Of a DNA stretch of 64,000 nt, positions 38,438 through 47,613 are shown one piece after another (position 1 is the stretch's first letter; each line of letters begins with the position of its first letter). The notes beneath the pieces are model-generated. The model was not told the origin of the DNA. It saw nothing but the letters and a program-made list of their open reading frames with translations, and did not search any database. A program made the translations under genes and the position numbers. Origin of the DNA: Bacillota bacterium (GTDB lineage: Bacteria > Bacillota > UBA994 > UBA5500); NCBI GenBank assembly GCA_012735505.1, contig JAAYHE010000003.1, positions 1 to 64,000 on the forward strand, read 5' to 3'.

Positions 38438-39296
38438 CGTCGCCTACCTCCCAAGCAGGTCTTACTAGGTTTTTCGCTGTTAACGCTGCGAAAGAAAGCT
38501 GGAGGGTGTCCCCGCGCAGTCCGCAACGCAATGCCTCTACTGCCAGAACCTCGTCCGGTGCGATGTTGCCTAGATTTACATTAGGCCCGAAGCGTTTAAT
38601 CAAGCTCACTTGCTGGCTTTTCAAGGGAGCTTCCCAAAGCAGGGCATCTAGGTAGTTAAGGCCATGCACTAATTCTTCTACTTCCCGTACTTTCACCTTG
38701 CCTTCGCTATCAAAAATACCTACCCCTTTGCCCGACTCTCGCCCTTCGATAACAACTTTGTCGGCCCCGTGCTCCAAATCGTCCATAATAATCTGTTGCA
38801 TTTGGGGAATCGGAATGTGGGTACCGTCCTTTTTGCCTACCTCGGTAATAACCTTAAAACCAGCATCTTTGGCCATGCCGATACTGCGGCGCCGTTCAGG
38901 AGCACTAAGGGAAATCGTGCCATCGGAAATCTCTATGCCGCTAAACCCTAATTCTCGGGCCTGTCGCAAATAGGCAGGCAGTTGGTTGTGTAAAATGGCG
39001 ATCTCGCACAAGGTGCCGCCAGGATAAACATCGACCCCATAAAAGCGAATTAACCTAATCTTCTCCCGCAGTAGGGCTTCCGGGTACAAGGCGGAAGTGC
39101 CAAAAGTGAGTTTAATAATGTCGATATAATCGCCCGCTAACTCCAGCAGATCTTTGGTTTGACTTAAGCCTAGTCCTTTGTCTAATAGCATGGTACAACC
39201 TGTGCGGCGGGGTTTAGTGCTATGTCCCGACAGCGGAAACTGGGGAAAGGTGTTTTGCCAGGCCCGCTTCTGACTATAGATAGCCACATGTTTCAC
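38421..39296 (-). CDS. Phosphosulfolactate synthase-like protein (ComA/YitD family)
   Basis: DKGLGLSQTKDLLELAGDYIDIIKLTFGTSALYP; YPGGTLCEIAI; GFSGIEISDGTISL; VITEVGKKDG; VIIEGRESG-type motif VVIEGRESGKGVGIFD. Confidence 0.88.
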   Translation of the reverse strand: MKHVAIYSQKRAWQNTFPQFPLSGHSTKPRRTGCTMLLDKGLGLSQTKDLLELAGDYIDIIKLTFGTSALYPEALLREKIRLIRFYGVDVYPGGTLCEIAILHNQLPAYLRQARELGFSGIEISDGTISLSAPERRRSIGMAKDAGFKVITEVGKKDGTHIPIPQMQQIIMDDLEHGADKVVIEGRESGKGVGIFDSEGKVKVREVEELVHGLNYLDALLWEAPLKSQQVSLIKRFGPNVNLGNIAPDEVLAVEALRCGLRGDTLQLSFAALTAKNLVRPAWEVGDGGLVD

Positions 39297-39351
39297 TCCT
39301 TCTGTCAGTTGTCTTAAGTATGTTATTCACAAAGTCCCCCAGGGGTTCGAG

Positions 39352-39366
39352 TTACGCCTAGCGTAA
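39352..39366. promoter_or_regulatory. Perfect inverted repeat TTACGC-CTA-GCGTAA, candidate LacI-family operator
   Basis: Perfect 6-bp arms in divergent promoter region. Confidence 0.45.
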
Positions 39367-39377
39367 ATGAGGGGCCA

Positions 39378-39394
39378 TAGCTTGAGTCAAGCTA
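39378..39394. promoter_or_regulatory. Perfect inverted repeat TAGCTTGA-G-TCAAGCTA, candidate LacI-family operator
   Basis: Perfect 8-bp arms around a single G, 27 bp centre-to-centre from previous repeat. Confidence 0.5.
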
Positions 39395-39524
39395 ACTACC
39401 GGAGCTTTCGAACTCTGTTTGCAAATATGGGGGAATATTACTAGTCGCAATGCTGCGATACAGCAGGAAAATATAAAGATTATAGCGAAGAAAACATATT
39501 AAGGACAGCAAGGGGGGATGATAC

Positions 39525-40511
39525 TTGCCCAAGTTACGTGACATCGCAGCCGCTGCGGGTGTTTCTATAGCCACGGTAAGTCGTGTTTTACATGACCATC
39601 CTGGTGTGCGTCCCGAGAGCAGGCAAAAGGTTCTAAAGGCAGCAGCGCAGCTGCGGGCCAGGCAAGTAGTAGCCGAACAAGCTCTCGTTGCCGTCTTTGT
39701 TACCGATATCAAGAATCCCTATTGCCTGGAAGTTGTTAGGGGGATAGAGGAGGAAGCTCTTGCCCAAGGTTTGGGTGTGATAATAGGAAACATGAATTCA
39801 TCTGCCCGCAAAGTGCAGGCCTTCTTGCGGTTTGTTGACGAAAGAAAAATTAAGCGGGTTCTTGTCATCCTAGGGGGCTGTATCGATCACGTTTATCACC
39901 GATTGGCGCAAGAGCGTAAGCGGCATGGCAAAGTGGTCATGATCGGTGCCAACTCCTTAGGCCTGCCCACAGTAGCCGTTGACGAAGTAGCTGCTAGCCA
40001 GAAGGCTATAAAGCATCTATTAGATTTGGGGCACAGGCGTATTGCTATTGTCAGTGGCCCTCACACTTCGAGCACTGGACTTAACCATTTACAGGGCTAC
40101 ATGCGAGTTTTGGCCGAGGCCCATATTCCCTACCGGGCAGAATTGGTCTTAACCGGTGACTATACTGCAAAAGCCGGTTATCGGGCGGGGCAGAAATTGG
40201 CCCGCTTGCCCGAACCGCCAACGGCCGTTTTTTGTGGCAACGATTTGATGGCGCTAGGCCTTATGCGGGCTATGCGAGAAGCTGACTTGCGGATCCCAGC
40301 AGACATCAGTGTAGTTGGCTACAACAAAATACCAAGCCTGCAATATGGCTACATAGAACCTACCTCTATTCAAGTGCCAGCCTTTAGTCTTGGCATAATA
40401 GCCATGCGCCTCCTGTGTACGCCGCAAGAATTTTCTCAGAATCAGGTTCTGTTACCGACCGAATTATCCCTCGGCGAATCCTGTGGACCAGCGCCCGTTG
40501 CAATATTATAA
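39525..40511 (+). CDS. LacI family transcriptional regulator
   Basis: LRDIAAAAGVSIATVSRVLHDHPGVRPESRQKVLKAA; periplasmic-binding-like C-terminal domain; TTG start. Confidence 0.93.
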   Translation: MPKLRDIAAAAGVSIATVSRVLHDHPGVRPESRQKVLKAAAQLRARQVVAEQALVAVFVTDIKNPYCLEVVRGIEEEALAQGLGVIIGNMNSSARKVQAFLRFVDERKIKRVLVILGGCIDHVYHRLAQERKRHGKVVMIGANSLGLPTVAVDEVAASQKAIKHLLDLGHRRIAIVSGPHTSSTGLNHLQGYMRVLAEAHIPYRAELVLTGDYTAKAGYRAGQKLARLPEPPTAVFCGNDLMALGLMRAMREADLRIPADISVVGYNKIPSLQYGYIEPTSIQVPAFSLGIIAMRLLCTPQEFSQNQVLLPTELSLGESCGPAPVAIL

Positions 40512-40597
40512 TTACTAATTGGCTCTCCCACTCCAGTAGCCGCGGCAAATTTAGCCGGCCCGCGGCATAAAGTTTATTAGGAGGGGGGTGGAGCCAA

Positions 40598-41341
40598 GTG
40601 TGTGTTTATGTAAAGCCCCGTGAGCTGGCCGTATTGAAAATGGGAAGGAGAGCAAGTACAGCCGATTATGAAGGGGCTATAAATGTCTTACAAGAGAAAG
40701 TTTTGGCTATTCACGGGTTTGTTAGCAAGCAAGCTGATTGGCCAGCCTACTTAAGGCCCCACTGGCAGAGTAGCCGTATGATTTCCCATCGTTTTGTAAC
40801 CAACCATGCCGGCCGGACAGAGCTGCAATTAGAACTGTCTTACGGCAAGACTGAGGACGAGCTGCGGCAGTTACTACGAAATTTTGCCTTTCCCAGCGTC
40901 GGTGCTCATACCTTTTGGCAGTCAGCCTTGCTCGGTATACGTCTTACCTGCACCCATTGGCAGGTGCTTTTTAGTCTAGGCGAAAGGGCCTGGTTCGAAT
41001 CTAGTAACTTGCGAAACAAGGTAATGGCTAGCCGCGCTAACGAAATCATGCTTATTAACTTGCTTCGCGATTTGTTTAGCCACGGTTTCTGGCTAAAAGA
41101 TAACTTCCAAGCACGGGGGATAGGGGAAGATGCAAGTAAAGCCGAGATAATTTGGCTGTTACGTTCTTTTCAAAGTGCGACCGGGCAACTATATCTCTGC
41201 AAGAGCTATAGCCATACTGATCGAGCCGTCAGTCAGACGCGTATTTTCCAAGAATTATATAGTCAGCTCCAACTACTCTTACCCCTGTATGAATATGTGC
41301 GTTGGTCCCCTGCCAACGACTTCGTTTCACCTTGGTCCTAA
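40598..41341 (+). CDS. Hypothetical protein, no family recognised
   Basis: 247-aa ORF with GTG start and RBS GGAGGGGGG; no motif recognised by eye. Confidence 0.65.
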   Translation: MCVYVKPRELAVLKMGRRASTADYEGAINVLQEKVLAIHGFVSKQADWPAYLRPHWQSSRMISHRFVTNHAGRTELQLELSYGKTEDELRQLLRNFAFPSVGAHTFWQSALLGIRLTCTHWQVLFSLGERAWFESSNLRNKVMASRANEIMLINLLRDLFSHGFWLKDNFQARGIGEDASKAEIIWLLRSFQSATGQLYLCKSYSHTDRAVSQTRIFQELYSQLQLLLPLYEYVRWSPANDFVSPWS

Positions 41342-41420
41342 CTGTTGGTTGGTAAATAAAGGTCTTTGCTTTTGTGCCAAGTATTACATAGAGCTGGTGC
41401 AATTTGGGCATAACGGAAAA

Positions 41421-41442
41421 GAGCGGACCTAGTGGTCCGCTC
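41421..41442. terminator. Perfect hairpin GAGCGGACC-TAGT-GGTCCGCTC between convergent genes
   Basis: 9-bp perfect stem, no strong T-run. Confidence 0.5.
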
Positions 41443-41462
41443 GGTAGGCGAAACAACGATGG

Positions 41463-41699
41463 CTATTGTGGCTGCTGCTGGTTAGCCAACGACTGCTCAG
41501 CCATGGCGATCATCTTACGAACCATGTGACCACCGATAGCGCCGGTGTCACGGGTCGTCATGGTGCCCCAGTAACCGTCAGCCGGTACCTGGATGCCTAG
41601 CTCGTTGGCCACTTCATACTTGAACTGGTCGAGAGCCTTCTTAGCGCTAGGAACGACAGGAGTGTTGCTTGAAGAAGAACCTAATGCCATCTGCGTCAC
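41463..41699 (-). CDS. Alpha/beta-type small acid-soluble spore protein
   Basis: ALDQFKYEVANELGIQVPADGYWGTMTTRDTGAIGGHMVRKMIAMAEQ. Confidence 0.95.
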   Translation of the reverse strand: MTQMALGSSSSNTPVVPSAKKALDQFKYEVANELGIQVPADGYWGTMTTRDTGAIGGHMVRKMIAMAEQSLANQQQPQ

Positions 41700-41909
41700 C
41701 TCCTTTGCTGTTACTATCTAAAGTATTTCACCGAGTTCAGTTTTGAATACTGTCATTGTTTGGTGATGTTAACGGAAAGTAATAGCAAAGGTAATTCGCC
41801 TACAGTTAAAGGCTTCAAGTCTGCACGGGCTTGGAGCCTTTTATACTTTGGTGATTAAATCCAAATTGCTGCTATTTTAGTAAAATGGTTGTTTTTACAT
41901 TTAGCAGCC

Positions 41910-43154
41910 CTATTGCTTTATTGTCAGTTTTACCCGTTCAATAGTCCGTCTATCAATTTTATCCACTGTGAGTTGCACGCCGCCCAAGCTCACCGATTCG
42001 CCAGCCCGGGGTATGCGACCCAGCAGGTCGTAGATTAGGCCACCGATGGTGAGAGCCCTGTCGGTCGGAAGCGCTAAATTCAACTGCTCGTTTACTTCTT
42101 CTACCGTTAAACGGGCATCCAGGAAGGTCGTGTGGGCATCATATACTTCAACAGGCGGATCTTCTACGTCATACTCGTCGACAATTTCGCCCACGATCTC
42201 TTCAATCAGGTCTTCAATAGTGACTAAACCGGCTGTTCCCCCGTATTCATCGATGATGATAGCCATATATATGCGATGCTTCTGTAGTTCACGCAATACC
42301 AGGCTGCTGGCTTTGCTGGAAACCACAAAGATGGTGGGGCGCAACAACTGGCGTAAATCGAAGGCGGCTTTTTCTTCTTCGGTTAATGAACAAATATCTT
42401 TGGCGTGCAAAAGGCCGATAATGTTGTCGATATCGCCTTCGTACACGGGCAGGCGCGAATAGCGATCCCGGCGAATAATGGCTATTAGCTCGTCGTGGTT
42501 GGTGTTTACCTCCACCGCGGTCATCGCCGTGCGCGGCACCATAATGTTACGTACTGGCGTATCTGTCAGGGCCAGCACGCTATGAATCATACGACTTTCG
42601 TCGTCTTCAATGATACCCTGTTCTTCTCCTACATTAACTAGGGTACGAATCTCTGCTTCGGTAACTTGCTCTGTCTGTTCTTCTCCTCCTGGCACCAGCC
42701 GAGTCAGAAAGTTGGCCAGGCCGGTCAGGACATAAACCAAGGGCGACAAGAAGCGCATTAGGATGCTAACCGGCTTAGCAACACGATAGGCGACCCTCAG
42801 CGGATGGCGGGCTGCCATCGTTTTGGGGCCGATTTCCCCAAACACTAAAATGACCACAGTCATGACACCAGTAGCGATAGTAATAGCTCGTCCAGGCCCG
42901 AAGATTTGTAGCATCAGGGCGGTAAAGAGCGAGGAGGCGCCGATGTTTACCAAGTTATTGCCGACTAACAGGGCAATTAGCAGGGCCTCGGGTTGCTGCT
43001 TCAACTTAGCTACTAATCGAGCCCGCTGCTGCCCTGCCTCGATGAGGGCGCGTAGCCGCAAATGGCTAATCCCCATCAGTGCTGTTTCAGAGGCAGAAAA
43101 AAAAGCAGAAGCAGCAACCAAGAATATAAGAGGTAGCCATTGTGAAGTTGGCAT
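41910..43154 (-). CDS. Hemolysin C/CNNM-CorC family protein (DUF21 + CBS + CorC_HlyC)
   Basis: AFFSASETALMGISHLRLRALIEAG; RNIMVPRTAMTAVEVN; AIIIDEYGGTAGLVTIEDLIEEIVGEIVDEYD. Confidence 0.95.
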   Translation of the reverse strand: MPTSQWLPLIFLVAASAFFSASETALMGISHLRLRALIEAGQQRARLVAKLKQQPEALLIALLVGNNLVNIGASSLFTALMLQIFGPGRAITIATGVMTVVILVFGEIGPKTMAARHPLRVAYRVAKPVSILMRFLSPLVYVLTGLANFLTRLVPGGEEQTEQVTEAEIRTLVNVGEEQGIIEDDESRMIHSVLALTDTPVRNIMVPRTAMTAVEVNTNHDELIAIIRRDRYSRLPVYEGDIDNIIGLLHAKDICSLTEEEKAAFDLRQLLRPTIFVVSSKASSLVLRELQKHRIYMAIIIDEYGGTAGLVTIEDLIEEIVGEIVDEYDVEDPPVEVYDAHTTFLDARLTVEEVNEQLNLALPTDRALTIGGLIYDLLGRIPRAGESVSLGGVQLTVDKIDRRTIERVKLTIKQ

Positions 43155-43279
43155 CCGACTTTTTCCCTCCTTGTGGCAGTATTTAATCTAGTGTTTGCCG
43201 GACGGTGCGAAAGCATGCTTCTGCTAGGGATCGTGTGGGAACAAGGAGAGAAGTGAGAATTGTAGGCTGCTCGGAGGAA

Positions 43280-44188
43280 TCATTTGGCTTTCCGCAGGGT
43301 AACAATGGTTAACTCAGGGCGAGATAGGAAGCGGAGTGGGATACCTGTATAACCTAAACCGCGGGAGATATAGAGCCAACCACCAGCTTCTCGTGATAAG
43401 CCTTGCACATGCCGACGCGGGAAAAGCTCGCCACTAGCTGTGGTCACTGCACCGATAAATGGAAGCTTGATCTGACCGCCATGGGTGTGGCCGACTAAAG
43501 TGAGATTAGGGCGGGCCAAAAGTTCACCCCAAAGTTCTCGCTCCTGCCAGCCCATTAACATATTGCTGGGGTAATCAGCAAAAATCTGTGGCGAATGGGT
43601 CAAGAGCACGAGAGGCCACTGGCTGCTGGGTAGAGCAGCAGCCAAATCGGCAGTTGAAGAATATGGGTAAGACACACCACTCAACAGCAGTTGGGCGTCA
43701 CCGCGCTGTAGCGTAACATATTCGTCTTCTAGAACGCGAATGCCATGCTTCTGCAATATTGCTGCAATTTTGTCCCAGCCAGCCGCCCAGTCGTGATTGC
43801 CGTTGACGGCGTATGTAGGTGCGATTTCGGGAAGTAGGGCCAACAATGGCTCTAAACCTTCCATATCATGAACGTCCCGTCGCACATAATCCCCGGTAAG
43901 GGTAATAATGTCTACTCCTGCCCCAGACAACTGTTTCCGCACCCAATTACAGTTTAGCTTGCGTCCATGCAAATCAGTCAGCTGCCCAATGGTAAAGCCA
44001 TCGAATTCAGGGGGCAAAATATCTATAGTTATATCTACATTTACAACCTCAATCACCCAATTTTCTCTTATAAAGATGGCGATTGCACCAAATAGCAACA
44101 AGGCAGCTATGGCCATACGGGCAAAACGCGACAACTTCGGTAACATCTTTTTGCCTCCTAAGCTATTGTTGTAGCTATAATATAACAT
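43280..44188 (-). CDS. Membrane-anchored metallophosphoesterase (YkuE-like)
   Basis: FTIGQLTDLHGRKL; ITLTGDYVRR; VNGNHDWAAG; LVGHTHGGQI. Confidence 0.92.
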   Translation of the reverse strand: MLYYSYNNSLGGKKMLPKLSRFARMAIAALLLFGAIAIFIRENWVIEVVNVDITIDILPPEFDGFTIGQLTDLHGRKLNCNWVRKQLSGAGVDIITLTGDYVRRDVHDMEGLEPLLALLPEIAPTYAVNGNHDWAAGWDKIAAILQKHGIRVLEDEYVTLQRGDAQLLLSGVSYPYSSTADLAAALPSSQWPLVLLTHSPQIFADYPSNMLMGWQERELWGELLARPNLTLVGHTHGGQIKLPFIGAVTTASGELFPRRHVQGLSREAGGWLYISRGLGYTGIPLRFLSRPELTIVTLRKAK

Positions 44189-44435
44189 TTGTAAGAACTA
44201 GAGGCTGCTCCTTCTGAGACATAAGGCTAGGATCCAGATTGGCTGGGCCGTAAGCTGTCCGTAGGGATAATTTGCAGGCATTGGCAATGCTAATACCCTT
44301 TGTTGCTAGCTCTGTCTTAGGTACAATAGGAGACGATATTCCATTTCTGCCGGGCGGCTGCAGCGCGCTTTCTACGCCGATTGTGAGGTTGCGACTGACG
44401 CTACTGGCAGGCAGACCGACGAGGGGAGATACACC

Positions 44436-45113
44436 ATGAAACGCTTGGCCTTGGGCGTAGCGCTTTTTGCGGTTACTTTGGTGCTAGCCTATCATCTAGG
44501 GCCCACTATTTACCACTTGAGTAATGATCGGGCTGCATTAGAAGCTTTCTTAGACGCGGCTGGTATTTGGGCACCATTAGGTTTTATCTTGTTGGTAGCA
44601 AGCCAGGTAATTTTGGCACCCATTCCTTCCTTTTTGACGGGGATAGCTGGTGGATTCATCTTCGGCATTTTGCCTGGCTTCTTGCTCAATCTAGCAGGGA
44701 TGCTTCTGGGAGCCATGGTTGCCTTCTCTATGGTTCGCATCGGAGGCAAACCCCTAGTGGATCGTTTCCTCGGCCCCCGCTATGGTCATTGGCTCGCGCG
44801 CATTAACGGTCGCCGAGGCGCACTCGTTATTGGTGCTATCTTCCTAGTACCCTTCTTGCCCGATGATGCTATCTGCTGGTTGGCTGCCCTCACACCTATT
44901 CGAGCCAGGCTTTTTGCGGCGTTAGTGGTGGTCGGGCGCACCCCTGCCATACTGGTGGCTAGCTTGACTGGTGCCGGAGTAATAGACTTGCCCTGGTATG
45001 GCTGGGCGGTGGTTGCAGTTCTCTCCCTCATAGGCGCTGGGCTAGCTTGGTGGAAAAAGGATCTGATCGAACAGTGGTGCGGGCGTTGGCTCGACGTCTT
45101 GGGTGCCAACTAG
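44436..45113 (+). CDS. TVP38/TMEM64 (VTT/DedA-like) family membrane protein
   Basis: APIPSFLTGIAGGFIFGILPGFLLNLAGMLLGAMVAFSMVRIGGKPLVDRF; FLPDDAICWLAALTP. Confidence 0.88.
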   Translation: MKRLALGVALFAVTLVLAYHLGPTIYHLSNDRAALEAFLDAAGIWAPLGFILLVASQVILAPIPSFLTGIAGGFIFGILPGFLLNLAGMLLGAMVAFSMVRIGGKPLVDRFLGPRYGHWLARINGRRGALVIGAIFLVPFLPDDAICWLAALTPIRARLFAALVVVGRTPAILVASLTGAGVIDLPWYGWAVVAVLSLIGAGLAWWKKDLIEQWCGRWLDVLGAN

Positions 45114-45165
45114 GCACTGACCTAACTTAACTACTTTGCTTTAACTAGGCTCAAAAATTGCTAGA

Positions 45166-45212
45166 CGGCTGAGCTTAGCACTTACAAAAGGTGCTGGCTC
45201 GGCTGTTTTTTG
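45166..45212 (+). terminator. Terminator hairpin GGCTGAGCTTAGCAC...GGTGCTGGCTCGGCTG + T6
   Basis: Long stem with G-U pairs/bulge and TTTTTT tail. Confidence 0.7.
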
Positions 45213-45304
45213 TTGAAAGTCGTAATTCGCCCTACTTTGGCTAGGAGGTTATCCTTGAATCAGCAGGTTGGCCAACCAATTTGGCAAGAGGGAGGTGACA
45301 AGGA

Positions 45305-45541
45305 ATGCCGTTTAATAAGGAGGCACTAGATAGCCGTTTACTGCTGGTGGTGCAGGTAGGTACCGATGAAGATACCGGCAGGATTATCGAGCGCACCCGC
45401 TCGTTTAGTCGCGTGAATCCTGCTGCCAGCGACACCGATCTTTATGAGGTGGCCCAACTGCTAGCAGACCTGCAGGTTCATCCGCTGAAGGTGGTGCGTC
45501 GCGTCGATAATAGCGAATTCATCGAGCCGGTTGAAGGTTAA
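45305..45541 (+). CDS. DUF1659 domain-containing protein
   Basis: SRLLLVVQVGTDEDTGRIIERTRSFSRVNPAASDTDLYEVAQLLADLQ. Confidence 0.85.
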   Translation: MPFNKEALDSRLLLVVQVGTDEDTGRIIERTRSFSRVNPAASDTDLYEVAQLLADLQVHPLKVVRRVDNSEFIEPVEG

Positions 45542-45577
45542 AACGTTCGGGACGAAGTGTAAAGGAGGTGAGCAAGA

Positions 45578-45802
45578 GTGGAGACTACTAGCACACTGCA
45601 GATGGTTTTTACCAACGCCAAAGGAGGCAAGGTTACTATTAGCCTACCCGACCCACTGCCAGATTTGACCGAGGCTGAAGTGCAGAGTGCCATGCAGGCT
45701 ATCATAGACAAAGACATCTTCAGAACTAGCGGTGGCAGTCTAGTGGGCATCGCTGCGGCGAGGATTGTGAGCCAGCATACGACCGAACTAATCGAAGACT
45801 AG
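45578..45802 (+). CDS. DUF2922 domain-containing protein
   Basis: STLQMVFTNAKGGKVTISLPDPLPDLTEAEVQSAMQAIIDKDIF. Confidence 0.88.
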   Translation: METTSTLQMVFTNAKGGKVTISLPDPLPDLTEAEVQSAMQAIIDKDIFRTSGGSLVGIAAARIVSQHTTELIED

Positions 45803-45920
45803 GGAATCCAAGGCGCTGGGCTTTGCCTGGCGCCTGCCCTTTTAGGGTCTCATGCTAGGACCGTTTGGTACACTATTCTTCCAGCCGAGTAAATTAGCGA
45901 GCGAAAGAGGAGGTGAACCC

Positions 45921-46061
45921 ATGCAAGAACTGTTGCCTCAAATCGCTAATGTTGGCTTTCCAGTAGTGCTTTCTATGTACTTACTAGTGCGCATAGAAGG
46001 CAAGCTAGAGGTTTTGAGTGCGGCGATTAATGAGCTGACTAGAGCGATAATGGGCAGATGA
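45921..46061 (+). CDS. YvrJ family small protein
   Basis: MQELLPQIANVGFPVVLSMYLLVRIEGKLEVLSAAINEL; AGGAGGTG RBS; ATG 45921 rather than 45852. Confidence 0.85.
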   Translation: MQELLPQIANVGFPVVLSMYLLVRIEGKLEVLSAAINELTRAIMGR

Positions 46062-46085
46062 AGGCAAGGAGGATAGGGGTGGTGA

Positions 46086-46125
46086 AAAGGGGGCTGTTCC
46101 GCGCGAGAACAGCCCCCTTATTTTG
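46086..46125. terminator. Terminator AAGGGGGCTGTTC...GAACAGCCCCCTT
   Basis: 13-bp perfect stem with ATTTT tail. Confidence 0.88.
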
Positions 46126-46247
46126 CTCTAACTAGCTAGGGTTGGCTCAAAAACCTAATTGCAAAGTTGTGGTAAGTGGCAGGATAATGAATTTCTTAAG
46201 AGAACTATTACTTGGAAATGTGAAAGTTAACACTAAGGAGGTTGGTT

Positions 46248-47612
46248 ATGCAGATACGTGAACGCTTACGCAGTGCGGTGCAAGGGCAGCCAGCGGACTT
46301 TTTAGAAATTCGCCTAGAAGAAGAGGATATTACTACTTTTGCCCTTAGCGGCACTCAAGTAGAGGAAATTTCACAGTCCAAGAATTTTGTCGGCAATGTG
46401 CGAGCCTTAGTTGATGGTGGTTGGGGGTATGTGGCTTTTAACGACCTCGAGCAGCTAGATACTTTCGTTAGACAAGCAATAGAGCAAGCCCGTGCAGCCA
46501 GTGGTGCTAAGCGTGTATTAGCTCCCGTAGCACCTGTAGTAGATACCGTTATGGCCGAGCTCAAGGGTGACCCCCGCGATATCCCTCTAACGGAGAAGCT
46601 AGCTATGGTGGAGAGCTATGCCAAGATAGCTATCGGTGCCCGTCCGTGCATCGTCAATGTGCTCAGTACCTACCAAGATATCTTTCAACGGCGTTACTAT
46701 GTCAATTCTGAGGGTAGCGACATTTGCCAAGAGAAGTGCTACCTGAGTGCCGGCTTTTCCCTTGTGGCCCGAGAGAAAGGCGTCTTAGAGACCTATGGGA
46801 CTAGTATGCGTTCAGTAGTGGGCTATGAAGAATTGCTAGGCCGGGAAGAACAGATGCACGAAGCTGTTGAGCGGGTGAGTGAAATGGTGAAGGCCGATTT
46901 GGTACAAGCCGGGCGTTATACAGTCGTTCTAGACCCATCCATGTCAGGCTTGTTTATCCATGAGGCTTTCGGGCATCTAAGCGAAGCTGATGGTATTTTT
47001 GAAAACGAGGAGTTACGCAAGGTTATGGTTTTAGGGACCCAGGTTGCTTCTCCAATTCTCACCGTCAGCGATGGTGCCATCACACCCGGGCTGCATGGTT
47101 CTTATAAGTATGACGACGAAGGCACCCCGGCCAGCAAGACCTATTTGATCAAGAATGGCATTTTGACAGGTCGTCTACACTCGCGCGAAACGGCGGGGGC
47201 TATGGGAGAAGCTCCAACGGGTAATGCTCGTGCCATCAATTACCAGTATCCGCCCATCGTCCGTATGACCAACACCTGCATCGAACCAGGCGAAAGCAGG
47301 TTCGAAGACATGATCCGAGAAGTCCCCCTTGGCCTGTATATCCGAGGTACTCGGGGTGGCACTACCATGAAGGAAATGTTCACTTTTGCGGCGCAAGAGG
47401 CCTTCATGATCCGCGATGGGGAAATTGCAGAGCGAGTGCGGGGTGTTGTCATGATGGGCAACCTGTTTGAAACCTTAAAGAATATCGACGCTATCGGCGA
47501 TGACTTTGTCTGGCGCTTTGGCACATGTGGTAAGGGTGGCCAGGCCATGATTCCAGCAGGCATGGGTGGCCCCAGTGTACGGATCCATAACGTAGTAGTG
47601 GGGGGTAGATAA
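46248..47612 (+). CDS. tldD: TldD-like metallopeptidase (TldD/PmbA family, HExxxH subunit)
   Basis: VVLDPSMSGLFIHEAFGHLSEADGI; RGGTTMKEMFTFAAQEAFMIRDGEI. Confidence 0.93.
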   Translation: MQIRERLRSAVQGQPADFLEIRLEEEDITTFALSGTQVEEISQSKNFVGNVRALVDGGWGYVAFNDLEQLDTFVRQAIEQARAASGAKRVLAPVAPVVDTVMAELKGDPRDIPLTEKLAMVESYAKIAIGARPCIVNVLSTYQDIFQRRYYVNSEGSDICQEKCYLSAGFSLVAREKGVLETYGTSMRSVVGYEELLGREEQMHEAVERVSEMVKADLVQAGRYTVVLDPSMSGLFIHEAFGHLSEADGIFENEELRKVMVLGTQVASPILTVSDGAITPGLHGSYKYDDEGTPASKTYLIKNGILTGRLHSRETAGAMGEAPTGNARAINYQYPPIVRMTNTCIEPGESRFEDMIREVPLGLYIRGTRGGTTMKEMFTFAAQEAFMIRDGEIAERVRGVVMMGNLFETLKNIDAIGDDFVWRFGTCGKGGQAMIPAGMGGPSVRIHNVVVGGR

Positions 47613-47613
47613 G

